From positions 1 through 64,000 of the forward strand of contig JBILGM010000010.1 in NCBI GenBank assembly GCA_044351045.1: DNA of 64,000 nucleotides, in the 5' to 3' direction. This stretch comes from UBA6136 sp044351045 (lineage in GTDB: Bacteria; Pseudomonadota; Gammaproteobacteria; Methylococcales; Methylococcaceae). A program made the translations under genes and the position numbers. The notes beneath the pieces are model-generated. The model saw nothing but the letters and a program-made list of their open reading frames with translations, did no database searches and had not been told where the DNA came from. This document shows, piece after piece, positions 24,169-31,928 of the stretch. The first letter of the stretch is position 1, and each line of letters opens with the position of its first letter.

Positions 24169-24477
24169 CTACCGTTTAAGTTGCAATAGTCGCCTGCGGA
24201 GCCACATCAGAGGCTTTCGCCAATGGCGATCGCGGCTGAATCGCTCGATTTCCGCGTCAAAGAAAGCGCGGGACAGCATTTCATCCGAGGGGGCGTACCC
24301 ATATCGTTTAAGCCATGCCGCTTTGGCCTCGGCTTGTAAGCGATAGTACGCATAATCATAGGCTGTATTGGCGTCGTAGCTGGGTGTCTCCTTCTGATGA
24401 TCAATTCCTCGGCGCCGAAGCTCATCGAAAAACCAGCGGCGCAGCTTGAGGTAATCCTGCTCATCGAGTGTGCTCAT
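24169..24477 (-). CDS. Uncharacterised 102-aa basic protein
   Basis: I do not recognise this protein. It is rich in Arg, Tyr and aromatic residues (RRWFFDEL, YDYAYYRLQAEAKAAWL) and ends in a strongly basic tail (RRRLLQLKR). No signal peptide, membrane helix or known motif is seen; it looks mostly helical. It starts 146 bases after ycaR and ends 62 bases before the glutathione peroxidase start, so it lies at the left junction between the LPS genes and the LOV cassette. The ATG is at 24477. It may be the first cassette gene or a small gene of the lpxK operon. Confidence 0.55.
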   Translation of the reverse strand: MSTLDEQDYLKLRRWFFDELRRRGIDHQKETPSYDANTAYDYAYYRLQAEAKAAWLKRYGYAPSDEMLSRAFFDAEIERFSRDRHWRKPLMWLRRRLLQLKR

Positions 24478-24623
24478 GCTTTTTTTGCCTACCTGAAATC
24501 AGGGAGAAGATTTATGAGGGTGAGCATGGGATTTGGGACTGCTTCATGCCACTTCTTCACGTTCTATGGAGCGCTCTGGTTGCCTCGAGTTCCATCAACC
24601 CGGATTTGGAGGCTCACAAGGGC

Positions 24624-24833
24624 TTACTCAACCAATGGGGTTTTCTTGGCTAGGGCGTCGTATTCTTCCAGGCTGATGCGACGAGCTTCGCCTTCTAGCA
24701 TGACGGGGATGCCGTCGCGGATTGGATAGGCCAGCCGATCTGCCTTGCAGATCAGCTCCTGCTCTTCCTTTTTGTAGATCAAATCACTCTTGCAGACCGG
24801 GCAAACGAGGATTTCAAGCAGTTTTTTGTCCAT
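24624..24833 (-). CDS. ycaR: Trm112/YcaR family zinc-ribbon-like protein
   Basis: A 69-aa protein of the UPF0434/Trm112 family: ILVCPVCKSDL provides the N-terminal CxxC, and a third Cys is in ELICKADRLAYPIRDGIPVML, the family signature. It overlaps the 3' end of lpxK by 20 bases, which matches the widely conserved lpxK-ycaR order. The exact role in bacteria is unclear; it is usually co-transcribed with lipid A / Kdo genes. Here kdsB, its usual downstream neighbour, lies about 7.8 kb away. Confidence 0.92.
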   Translation of the reverse strand: MDKKLLEILVCPVCKSDLIYKKEEQELICKADRLAYPIRDGIPVMLEGEARRISLEEYDALAKKTPLVE

Positions 24834-25830
24834 GAGTTTTTATCTTTAGTTGGTTGAGTAATTGCTCGCCAAAGGCGACGGGGAGTCGGGCTTGTACCGG
24901 GATGTACCAATGATTCGTGCTCGCGAAGCGCCGACATTTGACGGCGTCCTTCTCCGTCATTAACAGGGGGTTGGAGCCAGCGAAAGCGAGGTCTTCGCGC
25001 TGGTAAGAATGATGGTCCGGAAAGGCACGGCTTTCTAGGGTCAGCCCCCAGCGTTGCAAATCGTCGAAAAAGCGCTTCGGGTGGCCAATGCCCGCCACCG
25101 CATACGTCTTTTCTTCCGCGAACTGACCGAGGGGACGATGCTGTTTTGGGTTAGCCAGATTGACGGCGGTATCGCCTACCAGCGTCATCACGATACTGCC
25201 CTCGGGGCCGTTGCCGGAATAAATGACCCAGTCGACGGTTTCAAGGCGCGCGGGCGGTTCGCGTAATGGGCCGGCCGGGAGGCAGTGACCGTTGCCGAAG
25301 CCGCGGGCACCGTCTACCACGGCAATTTCGAGGTCGCGGGCCAGTGCATAGTGTTGCAGACCATCGTCGGCAATGAGGATGTCGCAGTCGCTGGCCGCCA
25401 GCAGGGTTCGTCCGGCTTGGGCTCTTCGAGGATGGATGCAGACAGGGCAGTAGCTGCGGCTTGAGATAAGGACGGGTTCGTCGCCAGCCTCCTCGGGTGT
25501 GGTATCCGGGCCGATGATCAGTGGGTGGGAATGCTTCTTTCCACCATAGCCCCGGCTGATGATGCCGGGACGGTATCCATGCTGCTTTAACAGGTTGACG
25601 AGCCACAGAGTCACCGGCGTTTTGCCGGTGCCGCCCACGGTGAGATTGCCGACGACGATCACCGGCACGGGAAGCCGATCGACCTGTTTGTGACCATTGT
25701 GGTATGCGGTTTGCCGAGCGCGGACGGCCTGAATAAAGACTTTTTCCAATCCTCTCAGAAGAGGGCTGGGAACCGGGGTGTCATACCACTGGCGTTGCAG
25801 CCATGAATGGAGGGATTGGTTGAAGCTCAC
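24814..25830 (-). CDS. lpxK: Tetraacyldisaccharide 4'-kinase
   Basis: The 338-aa product has the LpxK features: a membrane-associated N-terminal helix, the P-loop GNLTVGGTGKTPV, SRGYGG, GDEPVLI, DCDILIADDGLQHY with the catalytic acidic residues, and TEKDAVKC near the end. It phosphorylates the lipid A disaccharide at the 4' position on the inner face of the inner membrane. A GTG start at 25830 lies 7 bases after the exbD stop and fits the family N-terminus; the frame extends to 25902 but that would overlap exbD by 65 bases. It is part of the exbB-exbD-lpxK-ycaR unit. Confidence 0.94.
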   Translation of the reverse strand: MSFNQSLHSWLQRQWYDTPVPSPLLRGLEKVFIQAVRARQTAYHNGHKQVDRLPVPVIVVGNLTVGGTGKTPVTLWLVNLLKQHGYRPGIISRGYGGKKHSHPLIIGPDTTPEEAGDEPVLISSRSYCPVCIHPRRAQAGRTLLAASDCDILIADDGLQHYALARDLEIAVVDGARGFGNGHCLPAGPLREPPARLETVDWVIYSGNGPEGSIVMTLVGDTAVNLANPKQHRPLGQFAEEKTYAVAGIGHPKRFFDDLQRWGLTLESRAFPDHHSYQREDLAFAGSNPLLMTEKDAVKCRRFASTNHWYIPVQARLPVAFGEQLLNQLKIKTHGQKTA

Positions 25831-25837
25831 GGGAGGA

Positions 25838-26263
25838 TCAATGCCCGGGGCTGCTTTGTGCGGCGAAGCTGATGTGCTGATAGCCCAGATGTCCGGCAGC
25901 ATCCAGCACTGTGATGACCGATTGATGGGTCGTATTGCGATCGGCGTCGATGGTGATCAGCGGGTCGGGGTTATCGCCCGCTGCGGCCTTCAGTGCTTGC
26001 TTGACAGTATCCAGTTGGTTATCCGGAAGCTCGCGCTGATTGATTCGATAATGGCCTTCCGGGCTGATGACAATCCCCAAGCCCGTGCTTTGATCAGCCG
26101 TCTGCGTCCCTGCGTCCGGTGCTTCTGGCAGGCTGATGCGTAGCTGCGCTTCGCGGCTGAAGGTGGTGGTCAGCAGGAGAAAGATCAACAGCACGATGAG
26201 AACGTCGATCATGGGGATCAGGTTGAGCTCGGGTTCGTCGCGGTGCCGGGGACGAAAGTTCAT
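25838..26263 (-). CDS. exbD: ExbD/TolR family biopolymer transport protein
   Basis: A 141-aa protein with a short cytoplasmic N-terminus, one membrane helix (LNLIPMIDVLIVLLIFLLLT, which includes the essential Asp of the proton path), and a periplasmic domain. With the ExbB-like protein encoded 13 bases upstream it would form a proton-driven motor of the inner membrane. No tonB is seen; exbBD linked to lpxK is a common gammaproteobacterial arrangement that may serve outer-membrane lipid or envelope functions. Confidence 0.93.
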   Translation of the reverse strand: MNFRPRHRDEPELNLIPMIDVLIVLLIFLLLTTTFSREAQLRISLPEAPDAGTQTADQSTGLGIVISPEGHYRINQRELPDNQLDTVKQALKAAAGDNPDPLITIDADRNTTHQSVITVLDAAGHLGYQHISFAAQSSPGH

Positions 26264-26276
26264 GGTGATGTTCCGA

Positions 26277-26888
26277 TCAGGAATTGCGATTGAGTGCGCC
26301 TATCAGCTGTACCGCTTCCTCTTCCATGCGGACAGTCAGTTCGGCCACCTTGCCCTGAAAATAGCGGTAGAAGATCAGTGTGGGAATGGCCACAGCAAGA
26401 CCCGCCGCCGTGGCGATGAGAATTTCTGAAATGCCGCCGGCGAGTTGCGCGGGGTTGGCGATATCGCTGCCCGCCGAGGAGAAGGTGGCAAAGACCTTCA
26501 TCATTCCGAGTACGCTGCCGAGCAAGCCAAGATAGGGGGAAATCGAGGCGATGGTGCCCAGTGTATTAAGGTAGCGCTCCAGGTCATGTACGATCTGGCG
26601 TCCGGCCTGCTCGACATTTTCATTCATAGCCTCACGTCCTTCTTTCTGGCTGGAGAGGGCTGCGGCAACAATGGTGCCCAGAGGGGAGCTGGTTTTGAGA
26701 TTGCGCAGGGCCACGGCATCCAGCTTCTGATCCCGGTGCAGGTCCCATACTTGCGGGATGAGTTCGGCGGGCATGATCCGGGAGGTTCTGAGCGCCCATA
26801 GCCGTTCCCCTATGATAGACATCGCGACGACGGAGCAGGCAATGATGGGGGCCATCATCCAGCCGCCCAGTTTGATGATTTCTAGCAC
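26277..26888 (-). CDS. exbB: MotA/TolQ/ExbB proton channel family protein
   Basis: About 203 aa from a GTG at 26888, with the ExbB/TolQ layout: an N-terminal helix (GGWMMAPIIACSVVAMSIIGERL), a cytoplasmic loop, and two closely spaced C-terminal helices around TIASISPYLGLLGSVLGMM and ISEILIATAAGLAVAIPTLIFY. The open frame continues upstream to 27203, but that part has no ExbB similarity and would overlap the divergent Fae gene, so the GTG start just before the first helix is preferred. It starts the exbB-exbD-lpxK-ycaR transcript. Confidence 0.88.
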   Translation of the reverse strand: MLEIIKLGGWMMAPIIACSVVAMSIIGERLWALRTSRIMPAELIPQVWDLHRDQKLDAVALRNLKTSSPLGTIVAAALSSQKEGREAMNENVEQAGRQIVHDLERYLNTLGTIASISPYLGLLGSVLGMMKVFATFSSAGSDIANPAQLAGGISEILIATAAGLAVAIPTLIFYRYFQGKVAELTVRMEEEAVQLIGALNRNS

Positions 26889-27078
26889 GATCAATGCACT
26901 CGCTTGGGGTTGTGTGACAGGCGGTTTGGTTGGGGGCCTTGAGCGCCATTTCCTCCGTAATTCTAACATCCGCGCTCCCGCTCCGAGATTTTTGGAGATC
27001 AAGGTTCGGTTGCGACATCTCGATGAGCTCCGGATAATCCGCTGAGTCATACAGCCATAAACACCAGGAGTCGAAACG

Positions 27079-27627
27079 ATGAGCGAGAGAATGATCATGC
27101 GGACTGGCGAGGCCCTTGTTGCAGGCGGTCCGCCTTTCACGGCGGCCGAGCCGGAGGTCATCATCGGTGAACTGGACGGGCCCTTTGGCACGGCATTCGC
27201 CAATCTCCTGGGGGATCAGGTCAAGGGTCATACGCGGGTCTTGGCGCTAATGAATACGGATATGATGGTGCGCCCCGCCACGTTGATGGTTAGTAAGGTA
27301 ACGGTCAAGGCGACTGCCTATACCAATATCCTTATGGGCACTGTTCAGGGCGCGATTGCCAATGGTGTTCTGGATGCAGTGCGCAACGGCACTATCCCCA
27401 AGGAAAAGGCCAACGACTTGGGGATTATCGTTTCGGTCTGGCTGAATCCCGCCATCACTACGGTGGCGGATCTTGATCATGAGGCGCTGTTCGATATTCA
27501 TCGCGAGGCTACACGCAGGGCCTTGGAGAAAGCGATGAGGTGTGAGCCCAGCATCGATTTCCTTCTGGAAAACCAGGAAAAGCTCGTTCACAAGTACTAC
27601 CAGAATGCGCTGGACGCCCGCAAATAA
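27079..27627 (+). CDS. Formaldehyde-activating enzyme (Fae) homologue
   Basis: The 182-aa product aligns by eye with Fae across its length: MRTGEALV at the start, IIGELDGPFGTAFAN, RPATLMVSKVTVK, the TVQGAIANGVLDAVRNGTIP block, and RRALEKAMRCEPS near the end. Fae condenses formaldehyde with tetrahydromethanopterin in methylotrophs. The residue aligned with the catalytic His of the characterised enzyme (His17, before the IIG strand) appears to be Glu 24 here, so ordinary Fae catalysis is doubtful. No other H4MPT pathway genes are in the window. An AGGAG site lies about 10 bases before the ATG. It is divergent from exbB across 190 bases. Confidence 0.8.
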   Translation: MSERMIMRTGEALVAGGPPFTAAEPEVIIGELDGPFGTAFANLLGDQVKGHTRVLALMNTDMMVRPATLMVSKVTVKATAYTNILMGTVQGAIANGVLDAVRNGTIPKEKANDLGIIVSVWLNPAITTVADLDHEALFDIHREATRRALEKAMRCEPSIDFLLENQEKLVHKYYQNALDARK

Positions 27628-27712
27628 ACCAACCATGCGGTCGGGACCGTTAGCGGTGGGGTGTTTTCGATTAGAATGCCATCCTGGTTTTTTTCACTAT
27701 CTTCAGGATGTC

Positions 27713-27892
27713 ATGATGAGAATCGAGCGAACGGCGTGGCTTTTTATATCCGCCTTTCTGCTGATTGGTTGTGGCCAGAAAGGTCCTCTCTATATGGAGG
27801 GACGTGAGCCGCGTTCGTCAGGCAAGGCCCAGCCGCCCAGGCAGGCACCCGTGAAACAGGCCCCTGAAGTTGAACCTTCCGCGCCCAATTAA
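27713..27892 (+). CDS. lptM: LPS translocon maturation chaperone LptM (YifL-like lipoprotein)
   Basis: A 59-aa small lipoprotein: basic N-terminus, hydrophobic run, lipobox (FLLIGCGQKGPLY), then a Pro-rich tail (APVKQAPEVEP). The CGQKGPLY motif is the hallmark of the LptM/YifL family, which helps the LptD-LptE complex fold and oxidise its disulfides in the outer membrane. Two adjacent ATGs (27713 and 27716) are possible; CAGGA precedes them. The stop overlaps the lysA ATG (TAATG), the usual lptM-lysA order. Confidence 0.88.
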   Translation: MMRIERTAWLFISAFLLIGCGQKGPLYMEGREPRSSGKAQPPRQAPVKQAPEVEPSAPN

Positions 27893-29142
27893 TGGACCAT
27901 TTCAACTATCGCGGGACGTCTATGCATGCCGAGGACGTCTCCCTTGCTGACATTTCGGCAAAATTCGGTACCCCCTGTTACGTTTATTCCCGTGCCACGC
28001 TGGAGCAACACTGGCATGCCTTTGACGTAGCTTTTGCAGCGCATCCCCATCTAGTGTGCTACGCCGTCAAGGCGAATTCCAATCTCGCTGTATTGAATGT
28101 GCTGGCGCGTCTCGGTTCGGGTTTTGACATCGTCTCCATTGGTGAATTGGAGCGGGTGCTCGCGGCCGGGGGCGAGCCCTCGAAAATTGTGTTTTCCGGG
28201 GTAGGCAAGCGCGAGGACGAATTGCGCCGTGCACTGGAGGTCGGCATCCGTTGCTTCAATGTCGAGGTGCCGGGCGAACTGGATCGGTTGAATCGTATTG
28301 CGGGTGAATTGGGTCGCTTGGCGGCCGTTTCTCTGCGAGTCAATCCTGACGTCGATGCGCAAACCCACCCTTATATTTCAACCGGGCTGAAAGAAAACAA
28401 ATTCGGCATCGACGTGGATGAGGCGATGTCGCACTATCGTCGAGCGGCGGCCATGCCCCATCTTGAGGTTGTAGGAATCGACTGTCATATCGGTTCTCAG
28501 CTGACCTCGCTGGAACCGTTTGTCGATGCTCTCGATCGGGTTTTGCTTATTGCTGAGCGCCTCAAGGAGGAGGGGATAGTCATCCGCCATCTCGATTTGG
28601 GTGGCGGCTTGGGAATTCGTTATAACGATGAAACACCCCCGGAACCGGCCGCGTATGCCGAAGTGCTGTCACGCCGGCTCAAGGGTTTGGATTACGAGAT
28701 TTTCATCGAGCCGGGCAGGGCCATAGTCGGCAATGCAGGCATCCTGCTGACGCGGGTGGAATATCTCAAGTCGAACGGGGCCAAGCGTTTTGCCATTGTT
28801 GATGCGGCCATGAATGATCTGATCCGGCCCTCACTCTACCAGGCATGGCAGGCCATTCTTCCGGTTCAACCCAATAAGCAGGCAGAGTCACACCGCTATG
28901 ATGTAGTAGGTCCGGTCTGCGAAACCGGTGATTTTCTCGGCAAGGATCGTGAGCTTGCCATTGCCGAAGGGGATTTGCTGGCGGTCCGTTCCGCGGGAGC
29001 CTACGGTTTCTGCATGAGTTCTAACTATAACGCCCGACCTCGTGTGGCCGAAATCCTTGTGGATGGGCTCAAGACCCATCTGGCAAGGCCTCGCGAGACG
29101 GTGGCTGAATTATTTCAGAGCGAACGGATATTGCAGGATTAG
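27892..29142 (+). CDS. lysA: Diaminopimelate decarboxylase
   Basis: A 416-aa PLP enzyme of the alanine racemase fold. The PLP lysine is in CYAVKANSN, the HIGSQL and LGGGLGIRY motifs follow, and the C-terminal active-site Cys lies in VGPVCETGDFL. It makes lysine from meso-diaminopimelate, the last step of the pathway. The start MDHFNYRG is the conserved gammaproteobacterial N-terminus. The ATG overlaps the lptM stop, and dapF follows after 3 bases, so lptM-lysA-dapF-DUF484-xerC is one operon. Confidence 0.97.
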   Translation: MDHFNYRGTSMHAEDVSLADISAKFGTPCYVYSRATLEQHWHAFDVAFAAHPHLVCYAVKANSNLAVLNVLARLGSGFDIVSIGELERVLAAGGEPSKIVFSGVGKREDELRRALEVGIRCFNVEVPGELDRLNRIAGELGRLAAVSLRVNPDVDAQTHPYISTGLKENKFGIDVDEAMSHYRRAAAMPHLEVVGIDCHIGSQLTSLEPFVDALDRVLLIAERLKEEGIVIRHLDLGGGLGIRYNDETPPEPAAYAEVLSRRLKGLDYEIFIEPGRAIVGNAGILLTRVEYLKSNGAKRFAIVDAAMNDLIRPSLYQAWQAILPVQPNKQAESHRYDVVGPVCETGDFLGKDRELAIAEGDLLAVRSAGAYGFCMSSNYNARPRVAEILVDGLKTHLARPRETVAELFQSERILQD

Positions 29143-29145
29143 TTC

Positions 29146-29976
29146 ATGCAGTTGAAATTCGTCAAAATGCAGGGCTTGGGCAATGACTTTGTCGTGATCG
29201 ATGCGGTTCGACAAAAAGTGCAACTGTCGTCCGAGAAAATCCGTTTTATCGCCGATCGGCATTTTGGGGTCGGCTGTGATCAGGTTTTACTTGTTGAGTC
29301 GGCCCATCATGCTCATGCCGATTTTCGTTACCGAATCTTCAATGCCGATGGTAGTGAAGTCGCGCAATGCGGTAACGGGGCCCGCTGCTTTGCCCGATTC
29401 GTGCGTGAGCAGGGATTGTCCGACAAGGACGAAATTCAAGTGGATACCGATGCCGGTCGGTTGGTGCTCAGGCATGCTGACGCCGATCAGGTGAGGGTCA
29501 ATATGGGGGTCCCGCGTCATGCCCCGGCGGAGATACCGCTGAATGTTGAAGCTGAGCGGCTACTTTACGCGCTTGAGGTCGACGGACAGTCCTGCTCCTT
29601 CGGGGCCGTTTCAATGGGCAATCCGCACGCCGTGTTGGTGGTTGATGATGTCGATTCCGCTCCGGTGGAGTCAATGGGTCCCCGGCTGGAAAATCATCCC
29701 TGGTTTCCCGAAAGGGTGAATGTCGGTTTTATGCAGATTCTTGATGCGCATCATGTCCGGCTCCGGGTTTTCGAGCGTGGTTCGGGTGAGACATTGGCTT
29801 GTGGTAGCGGGGCTTGTGCCGCCTCCGTGATCGGTATTGAGCAGGAATTGCTGGCCAGTCCGGTGGCCGTGGAGTTGCCTGGCGGCCCATTGACCATCGA
29901 ATGGCAAGGGCGAGGTCATCCGGTTTATATGAGGGGGCCGGCTAAAACGGTTTTTGAAGGAACTATTGAAATATGA
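29146..29976 (+). CDS. dapF: Diaminopimelate epimerase
   Basis: The 276-aa product has both catalytic cysteines in their motifs: AQCGNGARCF and LACGSGACAA. The N-terminus FVKMQGLGNDFVVID is typical. DapF interconverts LL- and meso-diaminopimelate for lysine and peptidoglycan synthesis in the cytoplasm. Its end overlaps the DUF484 start by 4 bases (ATGA). Confidence 0.97.
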   Translation: MQLKFVKMQGLGNDFVVIDAVRQKVQLSSEKIRFIADRHFGVGCDQVLLVESAHHAHADFRYRIFNADGSEVAQCGNGARCFARFVREQGLSDKDEIQVDTDAGRLVLRHADADQVRVNMGVPRHAPAEIPLNVEAERLLYALEVDGQSCSFGAVSMGNPHAVLVVDDVDSAPVESMGPRLENHPWFPERVNVGFMQILDAHHVRLRVFERGSGETLACGSGACAASVIGIEQELLASPVAVELPGGPLTIEWQGRGHPVYMRGPAKTVFEGTIEI

Positions 29977-30677
29977 ATCCCCTCGTTTCACCTCAGTTGG
30001 ATAACGGCTGTTTGACGCCGGAAGAAGTTGAAGCCTACCTGCTGGCCAATCCCACTTTCTTTCAGGATCATCTGCCGCTGCTGGAAGTGATGATGGTGCC
30101 GCACCCAAGCGGTGAGGCTGTCTCGTTAGTCGCCCGGCAACTCGATTTGCTGAGGGAAAAGAATCATCGCTTGCTCAAGCAGTTGGATGAGCTTGTTCAG
30201 ATCGCGCGTGACAATGATGTCCTGTATCAGCGTATCCACCAACTGACCCTGACTCTTCTGGAGGCGAAAAGCGTCGAGGACGTTCTGGCCAGCCTGGATT
30301 GGGGTATGCACCAGTACTTCCAGACGGATTTTGCCGTCATCCGTATCCTTGAGCCTCGGCGGGATAGCGCAATTTCCAATCTGTTCGTGGTTGCCGATAG
30401 CCCTGATGTTGCCTGGTGTGAGGTCATCATTGAGGGAGATAAACCCCTTTGTGGAAAACCTGATGCCGGACATGTGGGTTTTTTGTTCGGCGAAGACGCC
30501 GGGGTGGTTCAATCCTATGCGGTCATCGCGCTGCGCCACGCTGGCTTGCGCGGGATCTTTGCGATAGGCAGTCGCGATGAGCAACGCTTTCACTCCGATA
30601 TGGGGTCGGTTTTTTTGCGGCAGATGAGTGAAGTTCTTGCTGCAAAATTGTCTGCTCTTATCAATGATGCGCCCTGA
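29973..30677 (+). CDS. DUF484 family GAF-like protein
   Basis: A 234-aa protein of the DUF484 family, conserved between dapF and xerC in many gammaproteobacteria. It has an N-terminal helical segment (PEEVEAYLLANPTFFQDHLPLLEVM), a coiled-coil-like stretch (about residues 50-90) and a C-terminal GAF-like domain. The precise function is not established. Its place in the lysA-dapF-DUF484-xerC operon is conserved and does not in itself define a role. Confidence 0.9.
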   Translation: MNPLVSPQLDNGCLTPEEVEAYLLANPTFFQDHLPLLEVMMVPHPSGEAVSLVARQLDLLREKNHRLLKQLDELVQIARDNDVLYQRIHQLTLTLLEAKSVEDVLASLDWGMHQYFQTDFAVIRILEPRRDSAISNLFVVADSPDVAWCEVIIEGDKPLCGKPDAGHVGFLFGEDAGVVQSYAVIALRHAGLRGIFAIGSRDEQRFHSDMGSVFLRQMSEVLAAKLSALINDAP

Positions 30678-30682
30678 CTGGC

Positions 30683-31618
30683 TTGGATAGCTTCGCTTGC
30701 CGTCAGCTTGATACCTATCTGGATCGATTGCGCTTTCAGCAGCGGGTATCTGCTCATACGCTAGATGCCTATGCTCGTGATATCCAGCAATTAGTGATTT
30801 TCTGCAGTGAACGAGAAATTGCTGCCTGGGCGACTTTGCATCCGGCTGACCTGCGTGATCATCTTGCGCAGCGCCATCGCCATGGACTGGGTAGCCGCAG
30901 CCTGCAGCGGGCGCTGTCTGCCGTTCGCGGCTTTTTCGATTTTCTGATCCGGCAGGGTGAATTGGAGCGTAATCCGGCCTCAGGGCTTCGGGCGCCAAAA
31001 GCGCCCAAGACCTTGCCGAAACTTCTTGACGTTGACCAGATGACCGGACTTCTGGAGGCACCTGTCGATGATGTGCTGGAGTTGCGCGATGTCGCCATGT
31101 GGGAACTGTTCTACTCGTCCGGTCTGCGCCTTACCGAACTCACATCGTTAGACTTGGTCGACCTTGATCTACTGGCCGGTTCGCTTCTTGTGCGACAGGG
31201 TAAGGGCCGCAAGTCGCGCCATGTGCCGGTGGGCAGGTTTGCCAGTAAGGCCCTGGAGCGCTGGCTATCGGTGCGAGATCAGATGGCTGACGCTGCAGAG
31301 CCCGCGCTATTTCTGAGTCGTCGCGGTGATCGCATTGCCCAGCGAACCGTGCAGGCGAGGTTGGAACGGTGGCAAAAGAAACAGGGGATTCCTGAGCACA
31401 TTCACCCCCATATGCTGCGACATTCCTTTGCCAGTCATTTGCTCGAATCAAGCGGCGATTTGCGTGCAGTGCAGGAGTTGCTGGGACACGCCAATCTCAG
31501 CACAACCCAGGTTTACACGCACCTCGATTTCCAGCATCTAGCCAACGTATATGACCGAACCCACCCGCGAGCCCGCGTTAGCGAGCCCAGGCAGAAGCAA
31601 AAAAGTCGTCCCGAGTAG
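30683..31618 (+). CDS. xerC: Site-specific tyrosine recombinase XerC
   Basis: The 311-aa product has the SAM-like core-binding domain (residues about 5-90) and a catalytic domain with the six conserved residues: Arg in SSGLRLTELTSL, Lys in GKGRKSRHVP, His and Arg in HMLRHSFASH, His in LLGHANLSTTQVYTH, and the nucleophile Tyr in that same motif. With XerD it resolves chromosome dimers at dif. The only plausible starts are TTG at 30683 or CTG at 30674, since a stop lies upstream in frame; TTG is used, 5 bases after the DUF484 stop. A longer basic tail follows the catalytic domain. Confidence 0.95.
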   Translation: MDSFACRQLDTYLDRLRFQQRVSAHTLDAYARDIQQLVIFCSEREIAAWATLHPADLRDHLAQRHRHGLGSRSLQRALSAVRGFFDFLIRQGELERNPASGLRAPKAPKTLPKLLDVDQMTGLLEAPVDDVLELRDVAMWELFYSSGLRLTELTSLDLVDLDLLAGSLLVRQGKGRKSRHVPVGRFASKALERWLSVRDQMADAAEPALFLSRRGDRIAQRTVQARLERWQKKQGIPEHIHPHMLRHSFASHLLESSGDLRAVQELLGHANLSTTQVYTHLDFQHLANVYDRTHPRARVSEPRQKQKSRPE

Positions 31619-31928
31619 CGGCGTATCTTCGTTTCGCCCAAAGGCAACGGCGGGTTTTGGGTTGGCCCGCAATTAAAAAATGCAAATTCGCTAAAACTAG
31701 GCTAACATGATGAGGCAGAGGCAGCTTAGGTAACGACCTCCCCCCCATCCAGTCCAGCCTGGGTTGTCTCTGTTCCTCTACGCATCTCCCCTCCCCCTCA
31801 AAAGCCTCGTCCTAATCCTGGATCGCAAGGATTACAATTGTCTTTGCATTTGCACTGGTTTGCAGATGGGGTGAAAAGGCGTTGTTGTATACTCCCTCGG
31901 GCCGAGCTAAAGCAACAGGATTTCCAGT
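31619..31928. other. Intergenic region upstream of the DUF2333 gene
   Basis: About 310 bases without a convincing gene. A pyrimidine-rich tract lies at about 31739-31800. TAATCCT at 31814-31820 pairs with AGGATTA at 31829-31835 (7 bp, 8-base loop). TATACT at 31888-31893 resembles a -10 box about 36 bases before the DUF2333 ATG, but no good -35 is seen. A small RNA cannot be ruled out. Confidence 0.35.

Noticed and set aside
26889..27203. N-terminal extension of the ExbB-like protein
   Set aside because: The added 105 residues lack similarity to ExbB and would overlap the divergent Fae homologue; a GTG at 26888 directly before the first helix fits better.
30126..31061. 311-codon minus-strand frame opposite DUF484 and xerC
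   Set aside because: It spans two conserved plus-strand genes and their junction; no domain or ribosome site supports it.
30683..31618. XerC as evidence of an integrated element
   Set aside because: It lies in the conserved dapF-DUF484-xerC operon and is the housekeeping recombinase; no attachment repeats or phage genes are nearby.
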